A DNA stretch of 64,000 bases from Flavobacterium azizsancarii (GTDB lineage: Bacteria; Bacteroidota; Bacteroidia; Flavobacteriales; Flavobacteriaceae), in NCBI RefSeq assembly GCF_027980145.1, contig NZ_JAMZNK010000016.1, positions 60,631 to 124,630 of the forward strand, given 5' to 3'. Shown in pieces: positions 35,750-46,153 of the stretch (position 1 is its first letter; each line of letters begins with the position of its first letter). A program made the position numbers and the translations under genes. Below the pieces are notes generated by a model. It was given only the letters and a program-made list of their open reading frames with translations. It ran no database searches and was not told the origin of the DNA.

Positions 35750-36487
35750 CTATTGTCCTAATAAATAGTAATTGCAGCGGTGGCGTTTACTATTAAATTT
35801 CACTTGTTTGTATTCACCTGAAACGGGTTCGATCCAATCTTGTCGAATGATATACAAACCTTTCATCGTAGTATAAAATACGGCTTCACCATTTTTATCA
35901 AGCACAATTTCTTTTTCCCAGTTTTCAGGATTAAAAACACGAAGTTTAGTTCCTGCTTTTGAAGCTTTACCTTGAAAAAAAGCTTTAAGCGTTACTTTTT
36001 TTTCCTCGACAATAGTTATGATATCAAGTGTCTGCAAAGAATTGTTGTTGGTTTCAATCAAAGTACCAACATTATAAACTGATGCTATATAATCAATAGG
36101 GAGAACATTTTCGCCTTTTGATGCAGAGCGATCAATTACAGGATGTTTGTCATTTATTCCTAGAATCCTGTACTGACCTTCGCTTTTAGGTGTGAAAACA
36201 GCCAGCCAATGATCCTTTTGCATAATAAGTTCAAGTAGTTGCTGGTTGCCTTTTGGATCAACAATCCTAATCTGAAAATCACCTGTCAGTTCAAGTTCTT
36301 TACCTGCATCTCTGCGTCTCACCCCAAATTCATCCATACTGCCATAACATAATTCGATGTTTACAGGCTCATTTATCTTGCCGGAACCTTTTACATTGAT
36401 CCAGTAAGCGCTTGCCATTGCAGGAACAGAAGAAAGCAGGCACAAGCAAAATGTGATATAAAATTGGGTTAAAGATTTGTTTTTCAT
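35750..36487 (-). CDS. DUF4198-like periplasmic protein, 245 aa
   Basis: Secreted protein: signal peptide ends PAMASA. It then shows a beta-sandwich-like pattern with INEPVNIELCYGSMDEF, FQIRIVDPKGNQQ, HWLAVFTPKSEGQYRIL, and KNGEAVFYTTMKGLYIIR, matching DUF4198/NikM-like proteins seen beside TonB receptors. The product follows the siderophore-type receptor gene on the same strand (60 bp), so both are probably cotranscribed; it may bind a metal or chelate in the periplasm. Exact function unknown. Confidence 0.65.
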   Translation of the reverse strand: MKNKSLTQFYITFCLCLLSSVPAMASAYWINVKGSGKINEPVNIELCYGSMDEFGVRRRDAGKELELTGDFQIRIVDPKGNQQLLELIMQKDHWLAVFTPKSEGQYRILGINDKHPVIDRSASKGENVLPIDYIASVYNVGTLIETNNNSLQTLDIITIVEEKKVTLKAFFQGKASKAGTKLRVFNPENWEKEIVLDKNGEAVFYTTMKGLYIIRQDWIEPVSGEYKQVKFNSKRHRCNYYLLGQ

Positions 36488-36547
36488 AAAGACATTCTCT
36501 TTTTATTATTTTTGATCTGATACCGTTTTGCTCTTAAATAAAAGGTT

Positions 36548-38932
36548 TTAAAATCTCAGTGCAAAACTACCTAAAAATTGAGCAGGCATTTGAGGAGTAA
36601 GTCTCACGTTCCAGGCTTTTTCACTAGTTAGGTTATTTACTTTCAAGCTTATTCTGTATTTAGGCTGATCATAGTATAAAGCAGCATCAAGCATCGTATA
36701 TTCAGGAATAGTAACTTTAGTAGTTTGAGTATTGATAACATAGGACATAGTACCATAATTACCACCAAAACCAGCGCCTAAACCTTGATATTTACCTTCA
36801 GGAATACGATAACTCAACCAGAAATTTACTGTAGTTGCCGGACCAGAAAGAGCAGGGCGTAAGCCATTGACAGTTGGGTCAGCTTTTGTATACTTACTAT
36901 CATTATAAGCATATCCCGCTACCACATTGAAACCTGAGAAAGGATTTGCGGTAAATTCAGCTTCAAAACCACGGCTTTGTTGCGTTCCGTCTTGTATCGA
37001 ATAATTTGTATCTGTTGGATCCGGTCTTAATGAGTTAGCCACTTGTATGTCATAATAACTAAGTGTTCCCACAAGACGATGGTTAAATACGTCACCTTTT
37101 ACACCAAATTCCAACTGATTGGCATGCTCCGGTTTAAACGCCGTACCATCAAGCGCTTGTCCGCTTTTGTTAAGAAAACCATTCATATAATTCGTAAACA
37201 ATGACAAATGGTCTTTGCTTAATTCGTAAACAGCACCAAGTTTTTGCGATAGCGAAGTTTGGTTATAAGGTCCTGCTGATGTACCATTAGCGCCAATTCC
37301 GCCAGCGGTTACACCTGTTGCAATATTATAAACACCAAGATATTCGTAACGATCTACACGTAAACTTACCATAGTCAATAAGCGATCTGTGATATTAAAA
37401 ACATCAGATACATAAGCAGCATATGTATTGTCCCTGTTTTTCTCCTTGCGTAATACTCCTTTTCCTGCTTGTGCAAGAGAATTTACGGTTTGTAAGTTTG
37501 CGCCAGAGTTTGCCGGTGGATTTATGAAATCAAAAGCATCTGTAGTGATTGTAAGTCGGTCAAAATCATTATAATTGTTATAATAATCTAAGCCCACAAC
37601 CATACGGTTTCTAAATCTTCCTATTTTAAAATCACCAATAAAATTCTGTTGAATATCAGTAGCAATAAAGTTTGTGTTTCCTGATATAACCTGAACACGG
37701 GCAGTGGTATCGCTCAAAGCGTTTATTGCGGTGATGTTACCATCGATCGTAGAACGTGCTCTTGAGAAAATAGTCTGAGACGTCCATTCTTCGGATATTT
37801 TATAATTAATTTGTCCAAATATATTCAACATCTGAGTGTTGTAAACCAGGTCATTACTCATAAAAGTCCTTTTGTAAGGAAAAGCGATATCTACAATAGA
37901 TCTTGTTGTATTGCTTTTGTTATACGGATTAAAACGTACAACAGATGTTCCTTCTTCCTGACCAAATTCAACATCAAGCAAAAGTGATAACTTGTCAGTA
38001 ATCTGATAAGAGAAACTTGGTGCTATACTGATGTTTTTTGAGAAGCCAAGATCCTGAAAGCTTTTTTGTTGCGTTGTGGCTCCGTTTAGTCGGAATAAAG
38101 CTGTTTTGTCTTCGTTTACAGGAGTATTAACATCTACTGTAAGACGATTAAAGTTGTAACTTCCGCCAACATAGGCTATTTCGCCGCCAAAATCGTTATA
38201 AGGTTTTTTGGTCACACGATTATAAACTCCGCCATAACTGCTTGCGACACTTGCTCCAAACAATGTTGCCGAGGGACCTTTGATAGCTTCAACACGCTCC
38301 AGATTAACAGGGTCGATAGAAGAAAAAGCTTGTCCGGCTACACCATTTCGTGCATTTGGTTCTGTCTCAAAACCGCGGGAACGAAAAGTTACACGTCCCT
38401 GATTGGCAATCATCGGGATACCGGCACCAGGTACATTCTTAGAGACGCTTCCAAGGTCAACAACAGATTGTTCTTGTATAAGTTCTTTTGATACAGTATT
38501 GTAGACCTGTGGGTTTTCCAGATTTTTAAGAGGTAAACGAGCGACATATTTACTTTCTTTTTTAGAAAACCTATTTACATTTCCTGAAACAGTAACTTCT
38601 TGCAATGCCATAACGTTTTCTTTAGGCAATTGGTAATCTGCTGTTGTAATTTGTCCTGAAACTACAGTGACTTCAATAATTTTTTCTGCAGAACCCAAAA
38701 CCTGTATCATGATACGATAGTTTGCAGGTGGAATGTTTTTAAAACTATAATTTCCTTCTTCATCTGTAAGAGTAGATTTGTTTAGTTCTGTAATAGAAAC
38801 CGAAGCAGAGGCAAATGGTTGTCCGTCAACAAGTTTTATCTGACCAGAAATTGTACCCGTAGTTTGGGCGTAAGCAGTATTTAGGTTTGCCAGTACAATC
38901 ATTACCAGAAAACAACGTAAAAAATGGTGCAT
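36548..38932 (-). CDS. TonB-dependent siderophore-type receptor, 794 aa
   Basis: Outer-membrane receptor. Signal peptide ends NTAYAQ; an N-terminal CarboxypepD_reg domain (GTISGQIKLVDGQPFASASVSI, about 25-105); TonB-box/plug region with ALQEVTVSGN, VSKNVPGAGIPMIANQGRVTFRSRGFETEPN and VEAIKGPSATLFGASVASSYGGVYNRVTKKPY, a typical siderophore-receptor plug; then a 22-strand barrel with the family's GYAYNDSKYTKADP and final GSFALRF. FhuE/FoxA-like organisation suggests a ferric siderophore, though other chelates are possible. Full length. Paired with the DUF4198-like gene. Likely iron-regulated, but I see no clear Fur box in the upstream 180 bp. Confidence 0.9.
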   Translation of the reverse strand: MHHFLRCFLVMIVLANLNTAYAQTTGTISGQIKLVDGQPFASASVSITELNKSTLTDEEGNYSFKNIPPANYRIMIQVLGSAEKIIEVTVVSGQITTADYQLPKENVMALQEVTVSGNVNRFSKKESKYVARLPLKNLENPQVYNTVSKELIQEQSVVDLGSVSKNVPGAGIPMIANQGRVTFRSRGFETEPNARNGVAGQAFSSIDPVNLERVEAIKGPSATLFGASVASSYGGVYNRVTKKPYNDFGGEIAYVGGSYNFNRLTVDVNTPVNEDKTALFRLNGATTQQKSFQDLGFSKNISIAPSFSYQITDKLSLLLDVEFGQEEGTSVVRFNPYNKSNTTRSIVDIAFPYKRTFMSNDLVYNTQMLNIFGQINYKISEEWTSQTIFSRARSTIDGNITAINALSDTTARVQVISGNTNFIATDIQQNFIGDFKIGRFRNRMVVGLDYYNNYNDFDRLTITTDAFDFINPPANSGANLQTVNSLAQAGKGVLRKEKNRDNTYAAYVSDVFNITDRLLTMVSLRVDRYEYLGVYNIATGVTAGGIGANGTSAGPYNQTSLSQKLGAVYELSKDHLSLFTNYMNGFLNKSGQALDGTAFKPEHANQLEFGVKGDVFNHRLVGTLSYYDIQVANSLRPDPTDTNYSIQDGTQQSRGFEAEFTANPFSGFNVVAGYAYNDSKYTKADPTVNGLRPALSGPATTVNFWLSYRIPEGKYQGLGAGFGGNYGTMSYVINTQTTKVTIPEYTMLDAALYYDQPKYRISLKVNNLTSEKAWNVRLTPQMPAQFLGSFALRF

Positions 38933-39147
38933 AAATTTAAAATAAGGTGTTTATTTAATGGGCGCAAAAATAAACAATTATTTAGAATTAGTCTTGATAA
39001 AGGTTTCTAAATACTAATTCATCAAAAGATTTAACATTCATCTGTTGTTGAAAGTTAGAAGCAAAGGAGAGATTGTCAGAAAATATTCAAGTATAATAAA
39101 GAAGACAAAATAAAAATGAAAAGTAGTGACAATCGATTTGATTTTAT

Positions 39148-39200
39148 CACAAAAAAAAATGCCTTAAGTTCTTTCGATGAGAGAAAACTTAAGGCATTGG
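39148..39200 (-). terminator. Rho-independent terminator of the 197-aa secreted-protein gene
   Basis: Stem AATGCCTTAAGTT/AACTTAAGGCATT with a T9 tract on the minus strand (A's at 39151-39159 on plus). Confidence 0.88.
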
Positions 39201-39267
39201 AAAAATTTCTAAAAGTGCTGCACAATAGATTGTGCAGGAGGGAACTGTATTTGAAACAGCTCCAAAT

Positions 39268-39861
39268 TTATTCTTTATACAAGATAATTGTAGCTTTATA
39301 TCCGGTTCCAACATTCCATTGACTGGATTTAATAACCGCTCCTTTATCATCAAAAACCTGAAATTCAGCTGTATTTGGTGAAGCGGAACCTTCGTTTAAC
39401 GCTTCAAAATCAATTTTATTAATTCCTTTAACCAAATCTATTTTAAAACCCTGAAACGCACTTTCTAAAGTGACTTCTGTTTCAATAACTTTATCATTCA
39501 GGTAAACCCTGATTTTATCCCCGTCTACAAAAGCTGCATCACGATAACGCACTGTAGAAGTGGCTGTATTGGTTACATAACTTCCTAAGTATTCATTTCT
39601 TCTGTAAAAAATTCCCTCGACATTGGCCTCCGGTTTATACAGAATGTTATTTTTATAAAGATCATCCGGATTGATTTTTAAAACCGTCCCGTCTTTCAGA
39701 GGTGGCGTTTCCGGGTTTGGTGGCGTCTCTGGTGGCGGCAGACTTTCTTTGGTTTCAGAATTTTTGGATGGGATAGGCTTGTATTTATCCTTCAATTCTT
39801 TTTGTGCATATCCTTGCAGAGCAGTGCTCATTATAATAATCAGAAATAATATCCTTTTCAT
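39268..39861 (-). CDS. Secreted hypothetical protein with proline-rich linker, 197 aa
   Basis: Signal peptide ends LQGYAQ. A charged segment (KDKYKPIPSKNSETKESL) and a Pro/Glu/Thr-rich linker (PPPETPPNPETPP, about residues 41-55) lead into a compact C-terminal beta domain (about 60-197) with YKNNILYKPEANVEGIFYRRNEYLGSY and NTAEFQVFDDKGAVI. I do not recognise a functional family; similar small secreted proteins are common in Flavobacteriia. Has its own terminator and stands alone on the minus strand. Confidence 0.65.
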   Translation of the reverse strand: MKRILFLIIIMSTALQGYAQKELKDKYKPIPSKNSETKESLPPPETPPNPETPPLKDGTVLKINPDDLYKNNILYKPEANVEGIFYRRNEYLGSYVTNTATSTVRYRDAAFVDGDKIRVYLNDKVIETEVTLESAFQGFKIDLVKGINKIDFEALNEGSASPNTAEFQVFDDKGAVIKSSQWNVGTGYKATIILYKE

Positions 39862-40017
39862 AAACTTTAAATGTTTTAATATATAAAAGCAATCAATCCT
39901 TAAATTTAAACAGATTAATTCTTACATACAAACATTTAATTCAATCATTTATTGTCTCGCCTAAAATTTATTTAAGAGTATTACGGAACTGTTGATTTTA
40001 TCTGAAGTGTCAGTAAT

Positions 40018-40057
40018 AAAAAACCTGATTTTCATTGTTCTTGAAAATCAGGTTCTT
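40018..40057 (-). terminator. Rho-independent terminator of the alpha-galactosidase-like gene
   Basis: Stem AACCTGATTTTCA/TGAAAATCAGGTT, 13 bp, with T's on the minus strand, 17 bp after the stop codon. Confidence 0.88.
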
Positions 40058-40073
40058 ATGTCATTGTTGGAAT

Positions 40074-42752
40074 TTATTGTTTAATGAACTTCAAATATTG
40101 TATCGTATTTCCGGTTTCGGAAACCTTTACCATATAGATTCCTTTAGGCAAGCTGTTTACAGGTACTTCTGAACTCGTCATGTCCTGAACTACAGTAGTG
40201 GTTTTTAATACTTCTTTCCCGAAAATGTTATAAACCCCAATTGCGACAGATCCATTTATAGGGTGATCAAATTTTATCCTGAAGGTTGATGATGCAGGAT
40301 TCGGAAAAATATAATTGGTTGGTGTATTCCAGTTACAGAACGGAATATTGAATTTTGATCCTTGCGATATGGCATACAAAGCCGCATCAGCTTTAGGCAG
40401 TTTTACATTTAGCGTTCCTTGTGTTGAACTTGTAGTGCCGGAATACAATTCTTTGACTGTATAATTTCCGGAACCTAATCCAAGCCGACTTAAACTTATC
40501 GTATTTGTACTTGCATTATCACTGTAGTTAAACACTGCTACATAGGTGACATTGTTATGCGTGGCGGAGAAAATGTTGGCTGCATTGTAACCCGTATTTC
40601 CATCAGCAGGAATAAAATGCATATCTGCACGGGCAACATTCATAACATCATTATTTTGTAAAAGGTTTTGTGATTTAGCTTTCCAGGCTCCTTCCACAGA
40701 AAAATCGTCACCGCTTGTGATAGTACCCGTTACGACGCTGCTTAGTAGTCGGGCACGATTTTCTCCTATAGAAGCGTTGCCAAAAACCACGTGATCAGCA
40801 TCGAGATAATCATATATTTGGTTTTGCCACCAACCATAAGTTGTACTATTTAGTGTATAATCTGTTTCACTAATACTACTGTAAGCATCGCAGGCAACCC
40901 GACGTACATGTACAAACGGTCCTGTTGCCAGATTAGGCGATATGGCTGCCTGAACCAGCATTGTCCCATTAATCTCATCGATCAAAAACTTCATTCCTTC
41001 CTGATACGCTTCCATACCGGTATGCAGTTGATTGTTCGCAAAACCATCTGCTTCGATACTCGCATGAGTCAAAAAGTCGATTTTTACCATTTCGAATCCT
41101 GCCGCTTTAAAACGGTTTATAAAATATTTTATTCTGGACTTCGTTCCCGGACTTGTAGGATCCATGGCATAGGCGCCATCAAGTTCAAAAGGATTCCCGT
41201 TGACCTTTGTCCAACACTGATCATAATTGTAAGAGCTTCCTTCGACCTGGCGGTTGTATTTGCCCCAATCTACAAAAGGCGCCCAGTAAATACCCGCTTT
41301 AAATCCTTTGCTTTTTGCATAGGTAACGAACTGTGCCAGCTGGGCATCCGTCATATTATCCCAATACGAGTCGAGGTCAATAAATAGTGTGTTGTCTTCG
41401 GTTTTATACGCCGGGCAATCATCATGAAAGAAATCTACAACAGCATTGGCCTTAGACAGAGTAATATTAGACTGCATGGCGCCCCAGCTGTTCCATCCGA
41501 TAGGTTTAGGAGCAGTCCAGTCAAAAATGTATTTAGGTTGCATGGCAGCGTTGGCTTGCGCGAATTCCTCGAAACCTGTTCGCCAGTCCTGAGTTGCATT
41601 TATCATTACTTTCGGCGAAGGACAGCTTGTTTGTCCAACATTTACCCAACCATGATCACGGGTATCTCGGGTAACATCTTTCTTTGTCCATCCTGCAACT
41701 ACCGAAACGTAGGCTGATGATGTGCCGCCGCCACTTACTGTAACGCCGGTTTTCCATTTTGTATGTTCCAGCGAGCCAATAACCAGACCTTTGCGATTGT
41801 TATTATTATAAATATTCGTCACCTCAGATGCTGTAAAATCAGCTGAGTTAAGGGGAAAGGCATTGTAGCGAATCCAGGCATCATTGTCATAAGGTACAAA
41901 AAGAGCCCTGGTGTCTCCACTGCCAAAGTTGGGTGTAACCTGATAACTCGTCAATGGAGACATTTTATAGCAGTTAGCTCCGTTTCCTGTAAGGACAACC
42001 TGTACAGCCAGATAATTTTTATTAGTATAGGTATAAAAAATTTGCTGCATACCCAATGTGTAATTTCCATTTAAAGTAAAAATATGCTTAGTTCCACTGC
42101 CAATATTATCCGTAAAAGATTCTGAGGTGTAAGTTGCCGAGGCGAAGTTACCACTCGCATATTTTTGATCGCTATAAGCATACGCTGACGCATTGGTAAT
42201 TACCGTACTGCCATTGAATTTTATGTTGTACGTTTTATTGCTAAAGTTATAGACAATAGCATTATTATTACCAAAAGGCACTGTTTTTAGATTGGAAGAA
42301 CCCATTGGTGTTAAAACAAATTTGTCCAGATTTGGAGCCCATGAACTCGTATTGTCCCAGAGAAGGGTAGTGGTTCCGCTGTTAAGATAAACACTTATAT
42401 TTTTTGAAGCAGCAGTACTCCATCCGCCACTTGGTTCACACGGAATAGCAATGGTTGTAGCTGATCCGGCTGTTAAGCGAATAGTTCTGGGGTCGCCCGT
42501 GCAATAGAATAATTGCAGATTGTGCCAGCCTTTCGCCGTAACATTCACGTTTACCGAAACACTGCTTGTACCGCCCAAATTGCCTACTATTTTGCCTGAA
42601 CAGGAATCACAGTTTTGTATATCGGCACTATTAGTGCGGACACCATTTTCGAATTCATAAGTTTGAGCAGAGCCATATATTGCGAATAACAGCAATAATG
42701 TGGTAAGGAAGATTTTAAATGATAATTTTTCTTTTGTAATTTTTTCTTGCAT
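40074..42752 (-). CDS. Secreted alpha-galactosidase-like glycoside hydrolase (GH27/36 clan) with CBM and T9SS type A tail, 892 aa
   Basis: Extracellular glycosidase. Signal peptide ends IYGSAQ. Residues about 30-150 are a CBM35/CBM6-like module (YEFENGVRTNSAD, WSTAASKNISVYLNSGTTTLLW). A beta-sandwich region leads to the (beta/alpha)8 barrel: PIGWNSWGAM, FIDLDSYWDN, GFKAGIYWAPF, nucleophile VKIDFLTH (Asp559) and likely acid/base CDAY (Asp622) in the ETDY region. The C-terminal GH27-type Greek-key and a T9SS type A sorting domain (FPNPASSTFRIKFD ... KGIYMVKV ... YLKFIKQ) follow. Substrate could be alpha-galactoside or alpha-N-acetylgalactosaminide; the sequence does not decide. Monocistronic. 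Confidence 0.87.
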   Translation of the reverse strand: MQEKITKEKLSFKIFLTTLLLLFAIYGSAQTYEFENGVRTNSADIQNCDSCSGKIVGNLGGTSSVSVNVNVTAKGWHNLQLFYCTGDPRTIRLTAGSATTIAIPCEPSGGWSTAASKNISVYLNSGTTTLLWDNTSSWAPNLDKFVLTPMGSSNLKTVPFGNNNAIVYNFSNKTYNIKFNGSTVITNASAYAYSDQKYASGNFASATYTSESFTDNIGSGTKHIFTLNGNYTLGMQQIFYTYTNKNYLAVQVVLTGNGANCYKMSPLTSYQVTPNFGSGDTRALFVPYDNDAWIRYNAFPLNSADFTASEVTNIYNNNNRKGLVIGSLEHTKWKTGVTVSGGGTSSAYVSVVAGWTKKDVTRDTRDHGWVNVGQTSCPSPKVMINATQDWRTGFEEFAQANAAMQPKYIFDWTAPKPIGWNSWGAMQSNITLSKANAVVDFFHDDCPAYKTEDNTLFIDLDSYWDNMTDAQLAQFVTYAKSKGFKAGIYWAPFVDWGKYNRQVEGSSYNYDQCWTKVNGNPFELDGAYAMDPTSPGTKSRIKYFINRFKAAGFEMVKIDFLTHASIEADGFANNQLHTGMEAYQEGMKFLIDEINGTMLVQAAISPNLATGPFVHVRRVACDAYSSISETDYTLNSTTYGWWQNQIYDYLDADHVVFGNASIGENRARLLSSVVTGTITSGDDFSVEGAWKAKSQNLLQNNDVMNVARADMHFIPADGNTGYNAANIFSATHNNVTYVAVFNYSDNASTNTISLSRLGLGSGNYTVKELYSGTTSSTQGTLNVKLPKADAALYAISQGSKFNIPFCNWNTPTNYIFPNPASSTFRIKFDHPINGSVAIGVYNIFGKEVLKTTTVVQDMTSSEVPVNSLPKGIYMVKVSETGNTIQYLKFIKQ

Positions 42753-43091
42753 AATAATTCATTCTAATTAGTTAAGATGCAGTACTATTCTATACTGTGC
42801 TACAATGATAAGAAAAATATTAATATAACGTTAAAAAATAATCGATTTAATTATTTTGAATCGGTTTGTTTGATTTTTGTGTTTATTATTTATGGAAATT
42901 TTGATGAAAATAAAATTATTGTTTTGTCATTTTAAATTGTGACAGGCTGTGAAATCAGTCAGAAGTAGCTTTCAAACTTTAAAACAAGACAATTTGTTGT
43001 GGCCTGACAGGTACAAGATTGTAATTTTTGATACATATTCTATCAGGTTATATTTTTAGAGTGAGGACTGTAGAGTTGAACTTTGTTATCA
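42753..43091. other. Gap between two leftward genes
   Basis: AT-rich, no gene. A degenerate ACAGGTTT-type element (CCTGACAGGTACAAGATT near 43003, TATCAGGTTATAT near 43042) may be a decayed copy of the hairpins after mgtA. The promoter of the alpha-galactosidase-like gene must be in the right-hand two-thirds, but no clear box is visible. Confidence 0.4.
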
Positions 43092-45200
43092 TTACCAAAT
43101 GCGTACCCGTTCCTCCGGTGACAAATAAAGTTTGTCTTCCGGTTTTATATTAAAAGCCTTGTACCAGGCATCAACATTACGAACAACACCATTTACACGA
43201 TAATCTGCAGGTGCGTGATAATCCTGCGATAACGTTATACGGTATGCTTCCGGAGTGTAAAGACTCCGATTGGTTTGGGCAAAAGATAAAAAGTAGCGTT
43301 GGTCATCTGTGTAGTCATTTAAAACTGAGGGAATATTTTGATGATCGGCACGATAAAGTTGGTAAGCCTCATAAGCAACGACTACTCCGGTCAGATCGCC
43401 AATGTTTTCTCCAAGCGTTTGTTTTCCGTTAACATGAATTCCATCAGACGAAAAAGCGTTATATTGATCAACAAGTTTCGTGGTACGTTCTTCAAATGAT
43501 TTTCGGGTTTGTGGAGTCCACCAGTCACGCATTATACCATTACCATCAAACTTAGAGCCTTCGTCATCAAAACAATGCCCTAATTCATGTCCGATTATTG
43601 CACCTATCGCACCAAAGTTTACTGCAGGATCAGCAAAGGGATCAAAGAATGGAGCCTGCAAAATACCAGCAGGAAATTCGATCGAATTGTATAGTTTACT
43701 GCTTGTCGCATCTACAGTTTGCGGAACCTGATACCAATTTTTACTAGTGTAAACCTTTTGCAGCATCGAGCGTTCATTCTCCCAGTTCGATTGTGCAATA
43801 AGCTGCTCATTACCAATAGGATTTTTGATATCAAATTTTAACGAGGAGTAATCGCGCCAAACTTCAGGATATCCTATTCTTACCGTCACAGCGTCTAGTT
43901 TTGCTATTGCTTCTTTTCTGCTGCTGTCGTCCAGCCAGTCCAGTTTTTGCAGTCTGATAGAAAATGCCTTTCGGATGTAATCGACCAAATCCTTAGTATT
44001 TTTCAGGTATTCAGAAGAAAAGTATTTTTCGACATAGAGCTTCCCAACGACTTGCCCCAGACGATTGTTTACGTATAAAATTGATTTTTTTTCTCTTGAA
44101 GCATCATTTGTAATTCCACTTAAAGTACCGGAATAAAAATCAAATTGATTTTTGCGGAATTGCTCGGGTAAAAGAGTAGAATGATTCACAATCCAGTGAA
44201 ACGCAAGATAAGAGGACCAAATGTCTGTTGATGTATTTGCAAATAAGGCCGCCTTTGCCTTTATTGCGGAGTCGGCCTGCAAGATTATTTCACTTACATG
44301 GTCTACCTGTCTGCTGGCCAAAAAAACTTTCCAGGGAAAACCCGGAGCATAAGTAGAGAGTTCTGATGTGGGCAACAAGCGTGAATTAATCTTGCTGTCA
44401 CGCATTTGTGCAGGTGTCCATTGTACTGCTGCCAACTGAGTTTCAATTTCAAGAATATCATTAGCGCGTTTTTCAGCATTAGAAATACCGACAAGTTCAA
44501 AAGTACGTGCAATATATTCTTTATATGCCTTGCGATATCCCGGATAAAGACCATCTTGCTTTTCGTACCATTGCGGCGAGGGAAGTCCTATACCGCTATC
44601 ACCCAATGCAACAAGAAATCGGCTTCTGTTATTGATATCAGGAGCTGTGTGAATAGAGATAATCGAAAAAGACTTTGGATTTGCCATCCACTTAGCAACG
44701 TCTTCGTAACTTTTTAAAGCAAGTATTTGTTCTAAATCCTGCTGAATTGTTTTAAGTCCCAGTTTTTCGATGTTGTCAGTATCGGTATACCCCAGATAAA
44801 GCGCTCCTACTTGTTTTATTGCACCTTTGCTCGTCTTGATTTTGGCTGCGCCGTCATGAATAATATAAGCTATTCTTTCGTCAATTCTATTTTTAGCTTC
44901 GCTATAATTACTAAATCCTGAAGCACCTGCCGGGATCGTTTTAGACTCCAGCCAGCCTTCGTTAACGTATTTATAAAAATCATTTCCCGGTAATACTTTC
45001 TTACTTATGAACTGAGTTTCGATTCCCCAATCTCCAAAAGTTGCTTTACCATTTGTAGCATCTGTTGTTTGGGCTTTTATAGTATAGGGATTAGAAAAAA
45101 GGAAGACAATAATACTAAATTTCCCTATCAGTTTTATCGACAAGGTTTTTGGGAATTTAGATGCAGTAAACAATTTTAAAAATTTGGTCTTATATTTCAT
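43092..45200 (-). CDS. M13-family zinc metalloendopeptidase (neprilysin/PepO-like), 702 aa
   Basis: Exported peptidase cleaving oligopeptides on the amino side of hydrophobic residues. A positively charged N-terminus of about 20 residues precedes a hydrophobic signal segment (LIGKFSIIVFLFSNPYTIKAQ), so the start is plausible. M13 N-terminal domain: GDFYKYVNEGWLESKTIPAG. Catalytic domain: NSIEFPAGILQAPFFDP, HELGH (His538, Glu539, His542) and the third-ligand region GENIGDLTG, with the C-terminal DYHAPADYRVNGVVRN and an aromatic/charged ending (PEERVRIW) typical of M13. Length is right. Confidence 0.93.
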   Translation of the reverse strand: MKYKTKFLKLFTASKFPKTLSIKLIGKFSIIVFLFSNPYTIKAQTTDATNGKATFGDWGIETQFISKKVLPGNDFYKYVNEGWLESKTIPAGASGFSNYSEAKNRIDERIAYIIHDGAAKIKTSKGAIKQVGALYLGYTDTDNIEKLGLKTIQQDLEQILALKSYEDVAKWMANPKSFSIISIHTAPDINNRSRFLVALGDSGIGLPSPQWYEKQDGLYPGYRKAYKEYIARTFELVGISNAEKRANDILEIETQLAAVQWTPAQMRDSKINSRLLPTSELSTYAPGFPWKVFLASRQVDHVSEIILQADSAIKAKAALFANTSTDIWSSYLAFHWIVNHSTLLPEQFRKNQFDFYSGTLSGITNDASREKKSILYVNNRLGQVVGKLYVEKYFSSEYLKNTKDLVDYIRKAFSIRLQKLDWLDDSSRKEAIAKLDAVTVRIGYPEVWRDYSSLKFDIKNPIGNEQLIAQSNWENERSMLQKVYTSKNWYQVPQTVDATSSKLYNSIEFPAGILQAPFFDPFADPAVNFGAIGAIIGHELGHCFDDEGSKFDGNGIMRDWWTPQTRKSFEERTTKLVDQYNAFSSDGIHVNGKQTLGENIGDLTGVVVAYEAYQLYRADHQNIPSVLNDYTDDQRYFLSFAQTNRSLYTPEAYRITLSQDYHAPADYRVNGVVRNVDAWYKAFNIKPEDKLYLSPEERVRIW

Positions 45201-45444
45201 TTTACGATTTTTAACGCGCCAAAGCTAGCTTTCGATTTTGAATTATGATTGTATAAATGCGAATAGATTTTTTTTAATTAACTAATCTATTGTGTTGAAA
45301 GCCTGAAATTGAACTTACGACTGATGTAAAAATATTATTTAAAAGTTAATAATGTTATAACTGATTGAAAATGATAGTGATTTCAAAAGTATGAGGCAAG
45401 GTGGTATAGGCTAGTAATCACAAAAAGCTGAAAAATAAATATCT

Positions 45445-45452
45445 TACATTTG
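45445..45452 (+). promoter_or_regulatory. Candidate -7 box TACATTTG of the Crp/Fnr-like gene
   Basis: TAnnTTTG match 33 bp before the start codon at 45486. Confidence 0.45.
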
Positions 45453-45485
45453 TTTATTATAGTAATCAATTAGACAATATCCCGT

Positions 45486-46058
45486 ATGTACGATATACTT
45501 TTCAAACATCTTGAAGAAAAAGTGAGCTTAACTTCAGGCGAAAAAGAACTTGTAGCCAGCTTCTTTACGCCTAAAAAACTAAAAAGGAGACAATTTTTGG
45601 TTGTGGAAGGGCATGTTTGCAAATATTTAAGTTTTGTTACAAAAGGTCTTTTAAAAGCGTATAATACAGATGAAAAAGGCAATGAACACATCAATCAGTT
45701 TACGCCTGAAGGTTGGTGGACATCAGATATGAATAGTTTTTTCAGGGGAGAAATTTCATTTTACAGTATTAATGCAATGGAGGACTCAGAAGTGCTGGTG
45801 ATCACCAGTGAAGATTTTGAGAACCTAACGTTGCAGGTTCCTGTCATGGACCGGTATTTCCGCTTGCTTTTTCAAAACAGCTTAATTACAAAAGAAAGAA
45901 GGTTAATAAGTTCTCATACACATACTGCCGAAGAGAAATACAAGCATATGGTAGAAAAGAATCCCGATCTGATCAGGCGTGTACCACAAAATTTACTGGC
46001 TTCTTATCTGGGACTTTCTCCTGAAACCTTAAGCCGTTTAAAAAAGAATGTAATGTAG
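45486..46058 (+). CDS. Crp/Fnr-family transcriptional regulator, 190 aa
   Basis: Cyclic-nucleotide-binding-like N-terminal domain (about residues 15-125) with RRQFLVVEGHVCKYLSFVTKGLLKAYNTDEKGNEH, then the long connecting helix and a C-terminal helix-turn-helix with RVPQNLLASYLGLSPETLSRLKK. No cysteine cluster, so not an Fe-S Fnr. Many such proteins in Flavobacterium do not bind cAMP. It precedes the SDR gene by 95 bp and probably controls it, as these pairs often occur together. Confidence 0.88.
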   Translation: MYDILFKHLEEKVSLTSGEKELVASFFTPKKLKRRQFLVVEGHVCKYLSFVTKGLLKAYNTDEKGNEHINQFTPEGWWTSDMNSFFRGEISFYSINAMEDSEVLVITSEDFENLTLQVPVMDRYFRLLFQNSLITKERRLISSHTHTAEEKYKHMVEKNPDLIRRVPQNLLASYLGLSPETLSRLKKNVM

Positions 46059-46153
46059 GGACAACAATACTTGATTTAGATCAATCGAATTTCTTGTTTT
46101 AGGTCATCTTTCCGAGCGTTGTTTTAGAAGTAATTTTGATAAAAATTTAAATT

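Noticed and set aside
39116..39322. 68-aa plus-strand ORF
   Set aside because: It spans a terminator hairpin (39148-39200) of the minus-strand gene, with codon content forced by the palindrome; no domain.
40074..42752. Plus-strand ORFs inside the alpha-galactosidase gene (40908-41387, 41424-41717)
   Set aside because: Antisense shadows without family features.
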